Assembly: GCF_902150065.1 (NCBI RefSeq)
Contig: NC_044001.1
Location: 18,543,439 to 18,607,438, forward strand
Length of the DNA stretch: 64,000 nucleotides
Source of the DNA: Myripristis murdjan
Lineage: Eukaryota; Chordata; Actinopteri; Holocentriformes; Holocentridae
Direction: 5' to 3'
In this document: one piece after another, positions 12,616 through 22,908 of the stretch
Numbering within the stretch: position 1 is the first letter of the stretch
Layout of the letters: each line of letters begins with the position of its first letter
Notes under the pieces: model-generated
The model's database searches: none
The model's input: the letters and a program-made list of their open reading frames with translations, nothing else
What the model was told of the DNA's origin: nothing
Program-made: the position numbers and the translations under genes

Positions 12616-13156
12616 ACCCTGTCGACCTCCAGGCCCCAACAAACAAACCGCCCTTCACACACAGTGGCCGTGCCCTCCTGATGAACATTACTGTAACTGC
12701 AATTGATTTATCATTATATTGGTTAACTAGAAAAGGGATTTTTGGAGAGAATATGGGGTATGCACTGGACATTGCATGGCTGGAAAAGATAGAAGGCTTG
12801 GTGCTATTGTGGAGAATGTCTGGGTTCGGGGTTTCAGTGGTACTGGTCTCTAGATCAAAAAGGATATTGTTGAACTTGTGCGCCATATGCCATTTTCTAC
12901 ATACAGTTCAATAATTGTCAACTTATTGTGAGAGGAATGGCACACTTAGCTAAACTACTTATTATCATTTTATTAATTTTTTGTGAGAGAAGAACAATTA
13001 TCACAAGTTGGGCTACAATCCAAGAAACACTGTCCTAAGATGTCCAAAGTAAAGGATTCCTCTGAGTATTTCTGTCATCAGCTTCACTCACGTGAGGAAA
13101 ATTCTCTTTATGCTGTGTAAGAAAATGACTATTTAAAAAGAAGAATGTTTTAAAAC

Positions 13157-13162
13157 AATAAA
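13157..13162 (+). terminator. dlst: dlst poly(A) signal AATAAA
   Basis: A canonical AATAAA lies about 540 bp after the stop codon and is followed by a T/GT-rich stretch (TTTAAGTGTTGTTTGTGC). The 3' UTR is therefore about 12616-13180. Confidence 0.75.
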
Positions 13163-13204
13163 GCCTGAGCTGCATTACTCACTTTAAGTGTTGTTTGTGC
13201 TAGC

Positions 13205-13440
13205 TATCTCACCAATAGGCAGGCTGGGGCACCCCACGCCCACGAGCTCACCCGGCTGAGCACATACCACACATCAAGTCCAACTCTTTACTGCAGTGGC
13301 CTGGGTTTGAATCCAGCCAAGGCTCTTAACTGCATGTTAGCTCTCTCTCCTGCCTTTCCTGTGTCTCTACTGTCACTGTTAAAGCAGAAATGTCCCAAAA
13401 AAAATAATAATAATAATAAAAAATGGCTGGCAGAGTTTGT
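13205..13440 (+). repeat. tRNA-derived SINE-like fish repeat between dlst and rps6kl1
   Basis: The segment contains a Pol III B-box-like word (GGTTTGAATCC near 13309), then the pyrimidine-rich run CTCTCTCTCCTGCCTTTCC, then CTGTCACTGTTAAAGCAGAAATG and an A-rich (AAT)n tail. The same words appear in reverse orientation at 55735-55910, which supports a dispersed family. The rest of the dlst-rps6kl1 gap (13441-14247) is AT-rich and shows nothing else. Confidence 0.65.
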
Positions 13441-14247
13441 CTAGTTGAAGTTTTAGGAATAGATGTTGTCCATAGGTTACTTGAAACAAATTATATGAGT
13501 TGGATAGAGGATGATTGATATATAAGAGGATGAAAAAAAGTTATTTGAAGTCTGGACTCAAGGACTCAAAATCTCCTTGGGGATGAAGCATTATGGGAAA
13601 ATTCTGGGCCGGTGGCACCAATGATACCTTGAATGAAAAACCCTTTACAAAGCAAACTATTACTTTGATAATCAGTTCAGTGTTTTGTGAACACAAAAGC
13701 TAGAAACTTAAAAACAGTGTTATTAACATTGCCAACATCTGAAAAATAAATAAATGAATAAGGGAAAAGAAAATGTGTCCCCACAAAAACTGTTCTCTCT
13801 ACATGGTCATCAGTCTCCTGGGATAGCTTGTGGTAAGGTTTGGTCAAATTCATAAATATATAATTAGTTATCTTTGATCACATGACTATTTTTCAATAGT
13901 GAATTCTACTTTTAATGTCCATTAAAAGTCCTTTAACCCTAGGAGCTAAAATTACAAAGGCCTTTGGTCAGGATATAGATTGTATATTCATAAAAAGAGC
14001 ATCACATGCAAACGTAAAAGTGAGGGAAAACAGAATTCAAAAGAGTTATTTTTATTGCCTAATGCCCTTGTTTGACAGTATTTTAAGTAATAATGGTCAT
14101 TATTTAAGAAGTAGAGGCATCAGTTTTCATGCATGGTGATAATGAAGTTGGTAGGAATGGATTTAGCTGACAGTTCTGTACAACATAACCATGTCAAAAT
14201 TGCATCAAATTTAGCTTCAGTGGAGTCTCATAAGTGGAAGTAACAAA

Positions 14248-14253
14248 TTTATT
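14248..14253 (-). terminator. rps6kl1: rps6kl1 poly(A) signal
   Basis: On the minus strand AATAAA lies about 220 bp after the rps6kl1 stop codon, giving a short 3' UTR of roughly 14230-14475. rps6kl1 and dlst are tail to tail with about 1.1 kb between their poly(A) signals. Confidence 0.6.
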
Positions 14254-14475
14254 CATGACATGTTGAAGAGACAATCAGACATGGTTCTCTGTTTCATACT
14301 GGTTTCAGTATTAAGCCTACTGTGCCATTTTTCTTTGGGAAGCATAAAATTCAAAGAAATCAGGAATCTGGGGCCTGCATCCGTTTTTTGTCCACACGAA
14401 GACACTTGGGCTCTTGAGAATGAACCCTGTCTTCCACTGCAGATCCAGAGATCACAGATGGTGCCAGTGGGTCTG

Positions 14476-17400
14476 CTAGCAGCTCAGAGCTTTCCAGGAG
14501 ACACCGCTGAAGAAGGGATGACACTTGATGTCACTCACACCTCCTCCTCCAGAACCCAAACGATACCCAGCATCAAACTGGAGCAGCTGTGGAGGAGCCA
14601 CAATGGACAGTGTTGCTACTACAGACCAATATGGAATAGACCCAGTGTGTGTATATTACTTGTCTAGTATAATATCTGGAGCATGAGCCTTACCTCAGTG
14701 AGAAGGGATGCAGCTGCGGTGCTCAGGTGGTCGGGGATGAGCAGCTGAGTATGAGAATGTATTCCTGCCGGATGAAGCTGCCACAGGGGCTGGAGGCACA
14801 GTGAAGAGCAGGTATGAGTTGTCATAATCCAACAGAGTATACAGGAATAATGTAAATGAAATAGTCTTGGGCTTTACTCTAAGGGGCTGAATATACTTTG
14901 CAGAGCCGTTGCTTACCATTCCTGTCAGAAGTTCAAACAACAATGCCCCAAGACTCCACCAGTCACATGCTTCTGTAATCTTGGACACCCCTCCAATTTC
15001 TATTGACAAACAATGAACGGGATTGAGTTTTATTCATGAACTGCATTTCTCACAAATTTGCTTAAATTCTGCTTACAGTTCCTATAACATGTCATGCAAG
15101 TTTGGCTTATTATATAGAAAAAAATGGACAGACTGTCTTTTGCCACTAGGTGGCAGGTTATACCAAGGAATCCAACCACTGTGCTCAGATACATAAATAT
15201 TTTTACCTGGAGCACAGTACATTTGTTCCATTGCTTTGGAGCTGATCTCCGACTGAACCTCACTCCACTGGCCAAAAAAAGTCAAGCAAACCTTTCCTGT
15301 GAAGACATTGAGTTACATCAAAACCAGCAGAGTTGTGTTTTTCCAAATTCAAAATTCAACAATTGTTTGATGAACTCACCATTGCTGGTGAGCAGTATGT
15401 TTTTAGGGTTGAGATCCCGACACAGGATGCCTTGTTGATGCAGGTTTTCGAGGGCCAACAGGATCTGAGCCCCCCAGACACGCACCTCGGCCTCAGGCAG
15501 CCCCCAGCAGGCCTGCATGGCCCTCTCATTGGTCCTGGAAGACTTGACAGGGAAACGAGGCAGGTGGCACCACCCATCCACCTCAATGATCTGGTCTTCC
15601 TCTGGACCCCCTGACCCCCCAGATTTCAACAAAGCATCTGTATATCCTGTCCTGTTGTTGGATGGTGCCCCCGGAGGGCCAGAGGGGTATGGGTCACACA
15701 GTGGTCCTTCCTTTGCATGTGCCTTCTTTTCTCCAGGATTCAGAAGATCCAAGGCCTCCTCCACCCCCTCTCCAGGCTTTCCAGAAAGGGATTCCCTTTG
15801 GTTTTTCATTCTTGAGGTCATGGAGACCCCTGGATGTGTTGCCGGTTCTCCTGCAGCACTATGGTAGAGGGAAGCGCAGGAAGTCTGGGAACTTTCTGAG
15901 GTGGTCCTTATGTCTGTGAGGCCAGAAAACACTGCTCTGTCTGTGCTTCTGATGACTAACATTGCCTTTCTTTCCTCTGCAGTGGGACTGGTGTTGTCCT
16001 GCTCTTCTGCTGTGCTCTGCTTAGCCAGGTCTGTCACCATGTCTGTGGTGCTCTCAAAGAACCCACTGAAAACAGATCCATGGTGAGAGCCATTGGTCGT
16101 CCAAGAGGCCCTACCACGGATCTGGGTTTGGCAATGGAGAGGAAGATGCAAAATGGCAGGAGAGGAACCAGAGCTCATGCCATTATTTTTAACATTTGCT
16201 GAATCTGCTGCTCCAAGTGAGGTTTGACTTGTATGAGGTACAGTTTTTCCTACAGTGCTATGTAAATTAGTGCCAGTCACTGCATAGGGGTTTATACTCT
16301 CACAGTTGTGTGCGGGATCCGCAGCTTTCCAAGCATCTTCAAAGTCAGAGCTGCACTCTATCAGTCCCATCCCAGCTGTCTTTTCATGGAGTTGCGACAT
16401 GACATCAAGGGCATGACTGACACGAGCACAAGAAAGAGGAAGAGCAGGCTTTTCCTGAGTTTCAGAGGTGTGCAAACACAAACTGGGGGCTGGTGGATGG
16501 ATGTGGGTGCTGATGTGTGTCCTCATTGGACCAGAGAAAAGGGCTGGCCGTTCTAGTCGGGTATAAAATGATACTGCAGAGGCACGCATGTTCTGCAGAC
16601 AACCTGTCTCCTCAATGTAAGAGTGAGTCCCACAGCTCTCCATCCGCTGCTGAGTTTCAGCCCATGATGTTGGGGAGTCGGTGTCTGGGCTCTCATCGTT
16701 TATTCTCTCTGGCGGGGGGATCATGCTTGTGCACTCTCTGTCCTTGTGCTGGTAGTCTGTGCTAATCGTTGGAGATGTGTAGCTGGTCCTTAGTTTGATT
16801 CTGTGCTGGCCGGGACTGAAACATTCTGGGTGCTCCTTGGCCTTGTCGCTCCTCACCTTGTGCAGCTTGGAGAAAAGCCTCCCACCTGGGAGGATAGAGG
16901 ACAAATCATTAGATCAATAATCAAGATGAACAATAATTCTTCTCAATGTTGTTTTGTGAAGATTTCCTAACCACTTGGCAGTACAACTTGTTCCAGAGGA
17001 CTTCAAGCTGCACATCGTACAAGCTTCAAAATGCACCACCACTATGGGAAATCAATGCAAGCACAGTGCACCACAGAGCTGCATGTGCCAGGTGATAAAG
17101 CGTGATAGCTGCAGCACTGACAGCAGAGCAGTTTAAGAGCTCACCTTGAACATGTTCCAGATGCAGGTACACAGCGTCCTCACTGACATAGTACCTCAGC
17201 AGCTTCACCATGTATGGCACCCCCTGAGGGATGATGGTTGGCTTGTCTCTGCTCTCCCAGCTAGACTTTGCCAAGCTCTGGAAAGACACACACACACACA
17301 CACACACACACAAAGCATAACACTGGGACTATTGCACTGCTGTGACTAATGGTCTATGTCTGTCTAGAGACATTTTCATCAAAAATTCATCACCTCTTGC

Positions 17401-19256
17401 TAACCCATGACAACAGTTTTTTTTTTTTTTTTTTTTTTTTACTGAGTCATCTTGACTTAAACAGCACGGATCTTATTGTAAAAAAGAAAAAGGACATAGT
17501 GAAACAACACTAAAAATCTACTGCTTGGGTTGCCTCATTTTGAGAGAATTGCTGCTTTATTGCCATGTGTCACTGGTTACTGACATCAGGGATACAGTTG
17601 CATGAGATAAGAGGGTGTGCACTTTTAGGCAGATCAATGGAGAAAGACACTAAGACAGACAGGATGGAGAGCGCGCCCATCGACTGGCCTGCCACAGAAT
17701 ATGGGGGTTGGCTTGCTGCCAGACAACAGCCCCAAAAACATTTCCCCTGTCAGTAGATAAATGTTTCCCTCCAGACCTGGCCTGCATTTATGTCTGCCAC
17801 AGCGTAAAAGAACAAAATAAATGGCCACAAGAATGCAGTGTCCATTCATTTTTTTTTATTTTTTTTTTTACTTCAATGCTGTTATGTGGTTGCACATCTG
17901 GTCCTTTTGTTGAAGCCTGATTTCCCTCTGTATAGTACCACACTTATGGAGAATTAGTTACGCACCTTTACAACAAATGTCTCCTTATTGACCATACTTT
18001 GAACAATCAGGACCTTTGGGAATGAAGAATATTTTCAGGCCAGTATAAGAAAGTGAGAAATGAGAAGTGATTACATTTTATGATAAAACTTGAAAAAACG
18101 CTTATGTTATGAAGAATATGCCTTACCTTATCAATCACCCCCACCACTTTACACATTTCCAGATCCTCCACAGGTGAACTCAGATGTCTGATTGGACGGA
18201 ACCTCAGACTGCTGTAACCCTGACAATAAAAGCCACAGCGGATATTAGCTAAAGCAAAACATAGTGGATAGATTGCAGTAATATTTATGGTTTTTGTCTC
18301 AATATTAGATATGAAAACACCTTAGCCTGTGGTATCAGTTAAATCCCTGTCTGTCGAGTAGGTTCTTATTGGAAGTAAAAGAGCTACCAGATACAGGCCC
18401 AAAATGAAAGCCTACATCTAGTAACAATCAAACTTACACAGGACCCAATATGAGAATTTTATTTGCTAAGCAAAGAGCACAAAACACTAAGACGTAAGTT
18501 GTTACCCGTAGACAACAAATGAGGGTAATCATCAAATCCTAATTGGGTAAATATTTATGATGGGCAATAACATTACCCCTAAATGAGAGCTCCCCTTGCC
18601 CAGGTTGTCCTGCAGATGTGAAATAAAGATTTCCTCAGCTCTCTTGAGATATTGTGCTGTCTTTCTTTTGACAGCCTCCCGGCGATCCTTGTTTGGGTCC
18701 ACTGTAAGAGAGGTCAGCTGACTCAGACACTGCTAAAGACAAAATTGTACTCAGTAGATGACTCTTCAAACTACATGAAGATAATAATCGAAATCTAACT
18801 ATCCTCAGTGAACCACTCTGTATCTGAACTGTGATATGAACTGGTGACCCACTGCTGATGGAACAACGAGGGGGAACAATATGTGTTTGGCCAATACGGA
18901 CATCTGTATTTGACTTTTGGCTGGTGAGTTCCTGTTTTTATGAACATTGTTCCATTCTGCTCTGAAGTAAGTGTTCACATGCTCCCATCACATGGCTGAT
19001 GAGTGTGTTGTAAACACACCCATCAGACACATGGCAGTTAAAGTGCCCAGTTAAAATTCAACATCAGACACAGCCCCACTCACGCACAATGATATAAAAC
19101 AACAGAAGAGTTGTACTCACGCTGAACCCCATTCAGCAGTAAATCCACGCCGTTCTTGTAGTAACTGAAAGCTGCTTCATAGTCCTCATTAACTTCTCTG
19201 TCCAGTGCCATGCGGATCTGCTTGGCTGCCTCCACCAGGTAGTCTCTCTTTGCCAT
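14476..19256 (-). CDS. rps6kl1: Ribosomal protein S6 kinase-like 1, MIT + kinase-like domain (complete, 806 aa)
   Basis: Exons in transcript order: 19256-19121, 18701-18577, 18219-18127, 18013-17966, 17277-17145, 16885-15380, 15296-15207, 14999-14917, 14789-14694, 14586-14476 (2421 nt, frame intact). Residues 1-80 are an MIT (microtubule-interacting and trafficking) helix bundle starting [20 protein letters not shown] kinase-like N-lobe follows (GVIDKVLIVQ, beta-3 lysine K134 in TFVVK, then [20 protein letters not shown]). A low-complexity Ser/Thr/Pro-rich insert of about 450 residues (about 190-640) fills most of the 1.5-kb exon. The C-lobe resumes with [24 protein letters not shown] (D669). 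The DFG site reads FFG (F687), so the metal-binding aspartate is missing; human RPS6KL1 has YFG there. The end TACDWWS-like/HPFFS region fits the family. The protein is much longer than human (549 aa) because of the insert. Catalytic activity is doubtful; an endosomal adaptor role is inferred from the MIT domain. Confidence 0.93.
17286..17312 (-). repeat. (GT)n tract forming the 3' splice-site tract of rps6kl1 exon 5
   Basis: On the minus strand an uninterrupted (TG)n run of about 27 bases is followed directly by TCTTTCCAG and the exon at 17277. The repeat therefore occupies the polypyrimidine region of the acceptor. Confidence 0.85.
17419..17442. repeat. Homopolymer T tract in rps6kl1 intron
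   Basis: A run of more than 20 T on the plus strand lies in the intron upstream of the exon at 17277. Similar runs occur at 33011-33036, 35426-35450 and, as A, 39571-39590; all are intronic and may be tails of retroposed copies or slippage products. Confidence 0.6.
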
Positions 19257-19899
19257 CTCTGCCCCGGTTTGGACCCGTCAAGGTCCAGATGGGCCTGTGA
19301 ACAGCATAGAAAGCCAGGTTGTATCAACCACTACTGATCTAACCCGGATTCAGTTGTACATATCCACGCTTGAATGATCATATGCTACAAACCCTCAAAA
19401 TTAGAAACAGAAAGTGAAGCTTAGTAAAACTTCTGCTCATGTTTGGCTCCTCCTTGTGACAATACTATTTTAAGCCTTTAACTGTTGTTTCGTGGTTTGG
19501 GCTGGCCCTCACCTTTGCTCCCTGGTCTTATCAACAGTGGGATTCATCTCTGTTTGTGGCCACTGGGCTCAGTGTGCGCCTGCCCCCAGTGACTCCAAGG
19601 CTGAGGTCTTTGTTGCAGAGCATGATGATCTGAGCCGGCGCAAACAAAGAGTTAACCTTCAGACAGGCACAGGAAGTGAGTACAAGCTTGTGGCTACTAC
19701 TGCTGGTGAATGGAAAGAGGCAGAGCTGCAAGCACACATGATAATGGAGAGATGATTCATTGAGAGGTAATGTGTGTTTTTTTTTTTGTTTGTTTTTCAG
19801 ACTGAATAAGATGTTAGATATTTTGAATATCTACGGCAGGACAAAAATGTTGTAATGAAGATGTTGACCTTTTATTCTCACTGTATGCCATAATAATAC

Positions 19900-19900
19900 T

Positions 19901-19948
<48 letters not shown>

Positions 19949-19969
19949 AATAATAATAATAATAATAAT
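19900..19969. repeat. (CAA)n-(TAA)n compound microsatellite
   Basis: An uninterrupted CAA run passes into a TAA run upstream of the rps6kl1 start codon, inside the probable 5' UTR intron. Shorter (CA)n runs follow at about 20251-20276 and 20324-20350. Confidence 0.9.
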
Positions 19970-20318
19970 CCTACATTAATGCACTTAGATGCATACACAT
20001 GCACTAAAATTCACACACATACACACATTAAATGAAATGGATTTATTCTGAGTGGTGGAAAAATCGTAGTCGAAAAGAGTCCTTAGAATTATAAGCATTA
20101 TTCAAATAATATATTGTACTAAGATATTATAAACCAGGCACTGTGTGTTAGTTCTGATTTGGAAACATCTCACTGACGAAAAACACAGAGTTCCTGTTCC
20201 CTTAATTCAAATTCAATTTAAGACAGAAATGCAAACATCATCCACACACACATACACACACACACACACACACAATCCTAGTTAGCCATGGAGGCAATAT
20301 CATCTAAGGAGTGTTACG

Positions 20319-20352
<34 letters not shown>

Positions 20353-20498
20353 CCATCTTCACTTCCTCTGCTCCATCATTTTCCATTATCTCCTCAATGT
20401 GCCTCTCCACAGCCAGGGAATCAGTCGTTCACTATGAAAAATAATCACGCCACATAGTGCAGAAAACACAGGAACACACACAGATACACACACGCTAC

Positions 20499-20660
20499 CT
20501 GATGTGTGGGGAGCATGTCCTGGACCTCCGCCCCAAGCAGCAGCATCAGCAGCAGCCTGTGTCTTCGGCAGCCTGCACACACACACGTCCGAGGAACGGG
20601 AGAGGAGGACAGAGCTCAGGGGAGGCTGCCGATTGGCTGAGCATGATGTCACTAAGGGTA
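20499..20660 (-). promoter_or_regulatory. rps6kl1: Probable 5' non-coding exon and promoter of rps6kl1
   Basis: Upstream of the start codon an acceptor (GTTCACAG on the minus strand, near 19296) implies a 5' UTR intron. The best donor is ACATCAG followed by GTAGCG, which ends an exon at 20499. The segment 20500-20660 is GC-richer than its surroundings. The upstream edge of the exon is not determined. Confidence 0.4.
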
Positions 20661-21002
20661 CCATTTAACACAAGGCACTCACATCCCCCCTCTCATCCTG
20701 ACAGATGCTGGCCGATTTAAAGAGACAGTGCTGTTTTTGTCCTGTGGCTGAAGCCTGTTTCCACCCCAGATGGAGTTTCACTTTGGAAACGGATTGAATT
20801 CTGCTCTCAGCATTTCAGTGCACAAAGGATTTTCAATCATTACAACCAAACCCATGTGAGAATTTTTCAGCTCATTCAAGAATAATGTATTACTGTATTT
20901 CTTTGATGGCCAGCTTTTGTAAGTGGAGGGATAACCCTGCCTGGAATCCATAAATCTGCCTGGACGACGTCCTCAGTGCCAGACGGGACCAGGCTCCTAC
21001 CC

Positions 21003-21110
21003 CCCCAAGGGAGGGATGGCTTACACCGGGGAGGGGGTGAGGGGAGGCCGTCCCCAGCCTGGCCCAGGGAGAGGAGGGGTTGAGGAGGAGGGGGGGAGGG
21101 AGGGATGTAT
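21003..21110 (+). other. G-rich tract with G-quadruplex potential upstream of rps6kl1
   Basis: The plus strand has repeated runs of three to six G separated by one to a few bases, for example GGGGAGGGGGTGAGGGGAGG and GGAGGGGGGGAGGGAGGG. It lies in non-coding DNA between rps6kl1 and the olfactomedin genes. Read as protein it gives only low-complexity sequence. Confidence 0.55.
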
Positions 21111-21618
21111 CCGATGCTGCAACCTTACCCCAAAAACAGGACGGGAGGGGTCTGATGTATCACACATAAGCATGAGTCACATAAGAAAGGTGCAAGATTT
21201 TTCTACTCCCACTCTCAAATGTTCCTCAGTGAGAATGTGCCATATTTTACATTGTTCAGATTGACTTGAAATGAACTAAAACAGCGCAAGTCAGATTTCA
21301 GAAACAGGACACACCATGACTATAGTTTCTATATTTAGCGTGCCAGTGAAGGAAGTATCAGTCACTATGGAATAGGTTAAGAAAACAATATGTTTTTATT
21401 AAGCCTTGCTTTGTAGGACCCAGAAGCCATTGTTGTGTGCAAATAATATGAAAAACTTTTTTTTCTCAAAAAAGTTCTGTGTCAATTAATCTTCCTCTGG
21501 TCACTGTTTGTCTTTACATGGATGGCAGTGGGACACCATGGGTTGTATGAAATAATTCATGTTAACGCTGACGTTAATAGCTTTGCTGACAAATTTTAAA
21601 GCTCACTGCCTTAATGTT

Positions 21619-21924
21619 TTAATAAAAAATAAATAAAGCTTTATTTGTATAGCACCTTTCATACAAGAATTGCAGCTCAAAGTGCTTCACAATAAAAAGA
21701 AGAACATTTGAAAACACATTAAATAAAACATTAAAAAGAATAAAACACAGCACAGGGTGGAATTAAAAAGAAAAGGCTAAAAATTGAAATAAAATTTGAA
21801 ATAAAACAAAAGATGCAAATAAAACAATAAAAGACAACAGTGTGGAATAAAATAGGAGCTAGTTAAAGGCTAGAGTGAAAAGGTAGGTTTTTAGTCTTCT
21901 TTTAAAGATATCTAGTGAGCTGGC
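21619..21924 (+). repeat. Dispersed fish repeat (AATAAAGCTTTATTTGTATAG type)
   Basis: It begins with AATAAAGCTTTATTTGTATA, continues with GCACCTTTCATACAAGAATT and GCAGCTCAAAGTGCTTCACA, and ends with a GGTAGGTTTTTAGTCTTCTT stretch. I recognise this word order as a repeat seen many times in teleost genomes. It has no coding capacity. Nothing else is visible in the gap from 21944 to 22770. Confidence 0.6.
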
Positions 21925-22774
21925 TACCATTTAACACAAGGCAATGTAATCCCTCATGTTAGTGAATCGCTTTTAAGTCAATATTATTGAATTCTATGAG
22001 ACTGTGGATATAAAAATAATAATTTTACATTTAATTTGGTAGTTTACTATCACTAATAACTAATAATATTACTAGACAGGTACTTACAGTTCAGACTCAC
22101 TGTTACTGCTGTGATTACTACTGTTCCTAGTCCATTAATTACTTGTTATTGCATTCTTTATGCTACTGTCTTTTAAATAGAGACAACAACATTTGATATT
22201 TTATTTGTCATGTTAAAAATGCTGACATCATCACAAGAAATGAAATTCTTTGCTGATGATAGTAGAGCATAAGTCACTCTTCAGCCGGTGACATCACTTA
22301 CTTCAGAATAAAAACTAAAAGGAAGGCTGGGTTTTACCTCATGTTGGTGATGAAGCAGATATTATAGAAACATCTCTGGTGGGCAATGCAGTGTTTCTGA
22401 GTACAAACATAAAAACTCTCTTGTGGTGTATGTGCCTCCTCCAAACAGGATACTTGGTTTGTGGATGTGTCCTACTCTCATGGCCTTGAGGGCCAAATGA
22501 TGACCTGACAGGGCATCAAGTCCACAAACTCATGGCAGATACTTCCAGCACAATGAGCAGTTTGAATTCTAGGCATTATGGTTATTATTAATCAAAATTT
22601 GAGAAATCTAACTTTTTCTCATTCTGGATCTACTTCATGAAATACAGCCTTGCTTAGCATAATACACACAGTGAGTCACTGTGCTGTACCACAATTATAT
22701 CATATGGTTAACATAGCAGTTTTATGCATAAAAAACTCAAGGCCAGCCAACTCATTTAAATGCTTCAGTTTGAT

Positions 22775-22780
22775 TTTATT
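22775..22780 (-). terminator. Poly(A) signal of olfactomedin-like copy 1
   Basis: AATAAA on the minus strand about 130 bp after the stop codon at 22909, giving a 3' UTR of about 22760-22908. Confidence 0.6.
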
Positions 22781-22908
22781 GAAGAGACTGTAGAAAGTAT
22801 AAGGATTACATATCTTCTTGGATTGCCACTGACAGCACAGAAAAGAGTAAACATAGATCAACCGTATTAATCACAATACAGCAGGTCGGAGCACAGAGGA
22901 AGGCACAC

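Larger units (their letters stand above)
20659..21943. repeat. 19-bp direct repeat bracketing 1.25 kb
   Basis: The word taccatttaacacaaggca occurs exactly at 20659-20677 and again at 21925-21943. The flanks have weaker similarity (both are followed within 15 bases by ATCCCnC). The bracketed region holds a G-rich block (21003-21110) and a dispersed repeat (21619-21924). Confidence 0.7.

Noticed and set aside
13300-13325. Possible tRNA gene suggested by a GGTTTGAATCC word
   Set aside because: No full cloverleaf or A box at the right distance is seen; the word belongs to a SINE-like repeat with a second copy at 55735-55910.
14260-14667. 135-codon plus-strand frame with a signal-like start
   Set aside because: It covers the last coding exon and 3' UTR of rps6kl1 in antisense, and its hydrophobic start is an accident of AT-rich UTR sequence.
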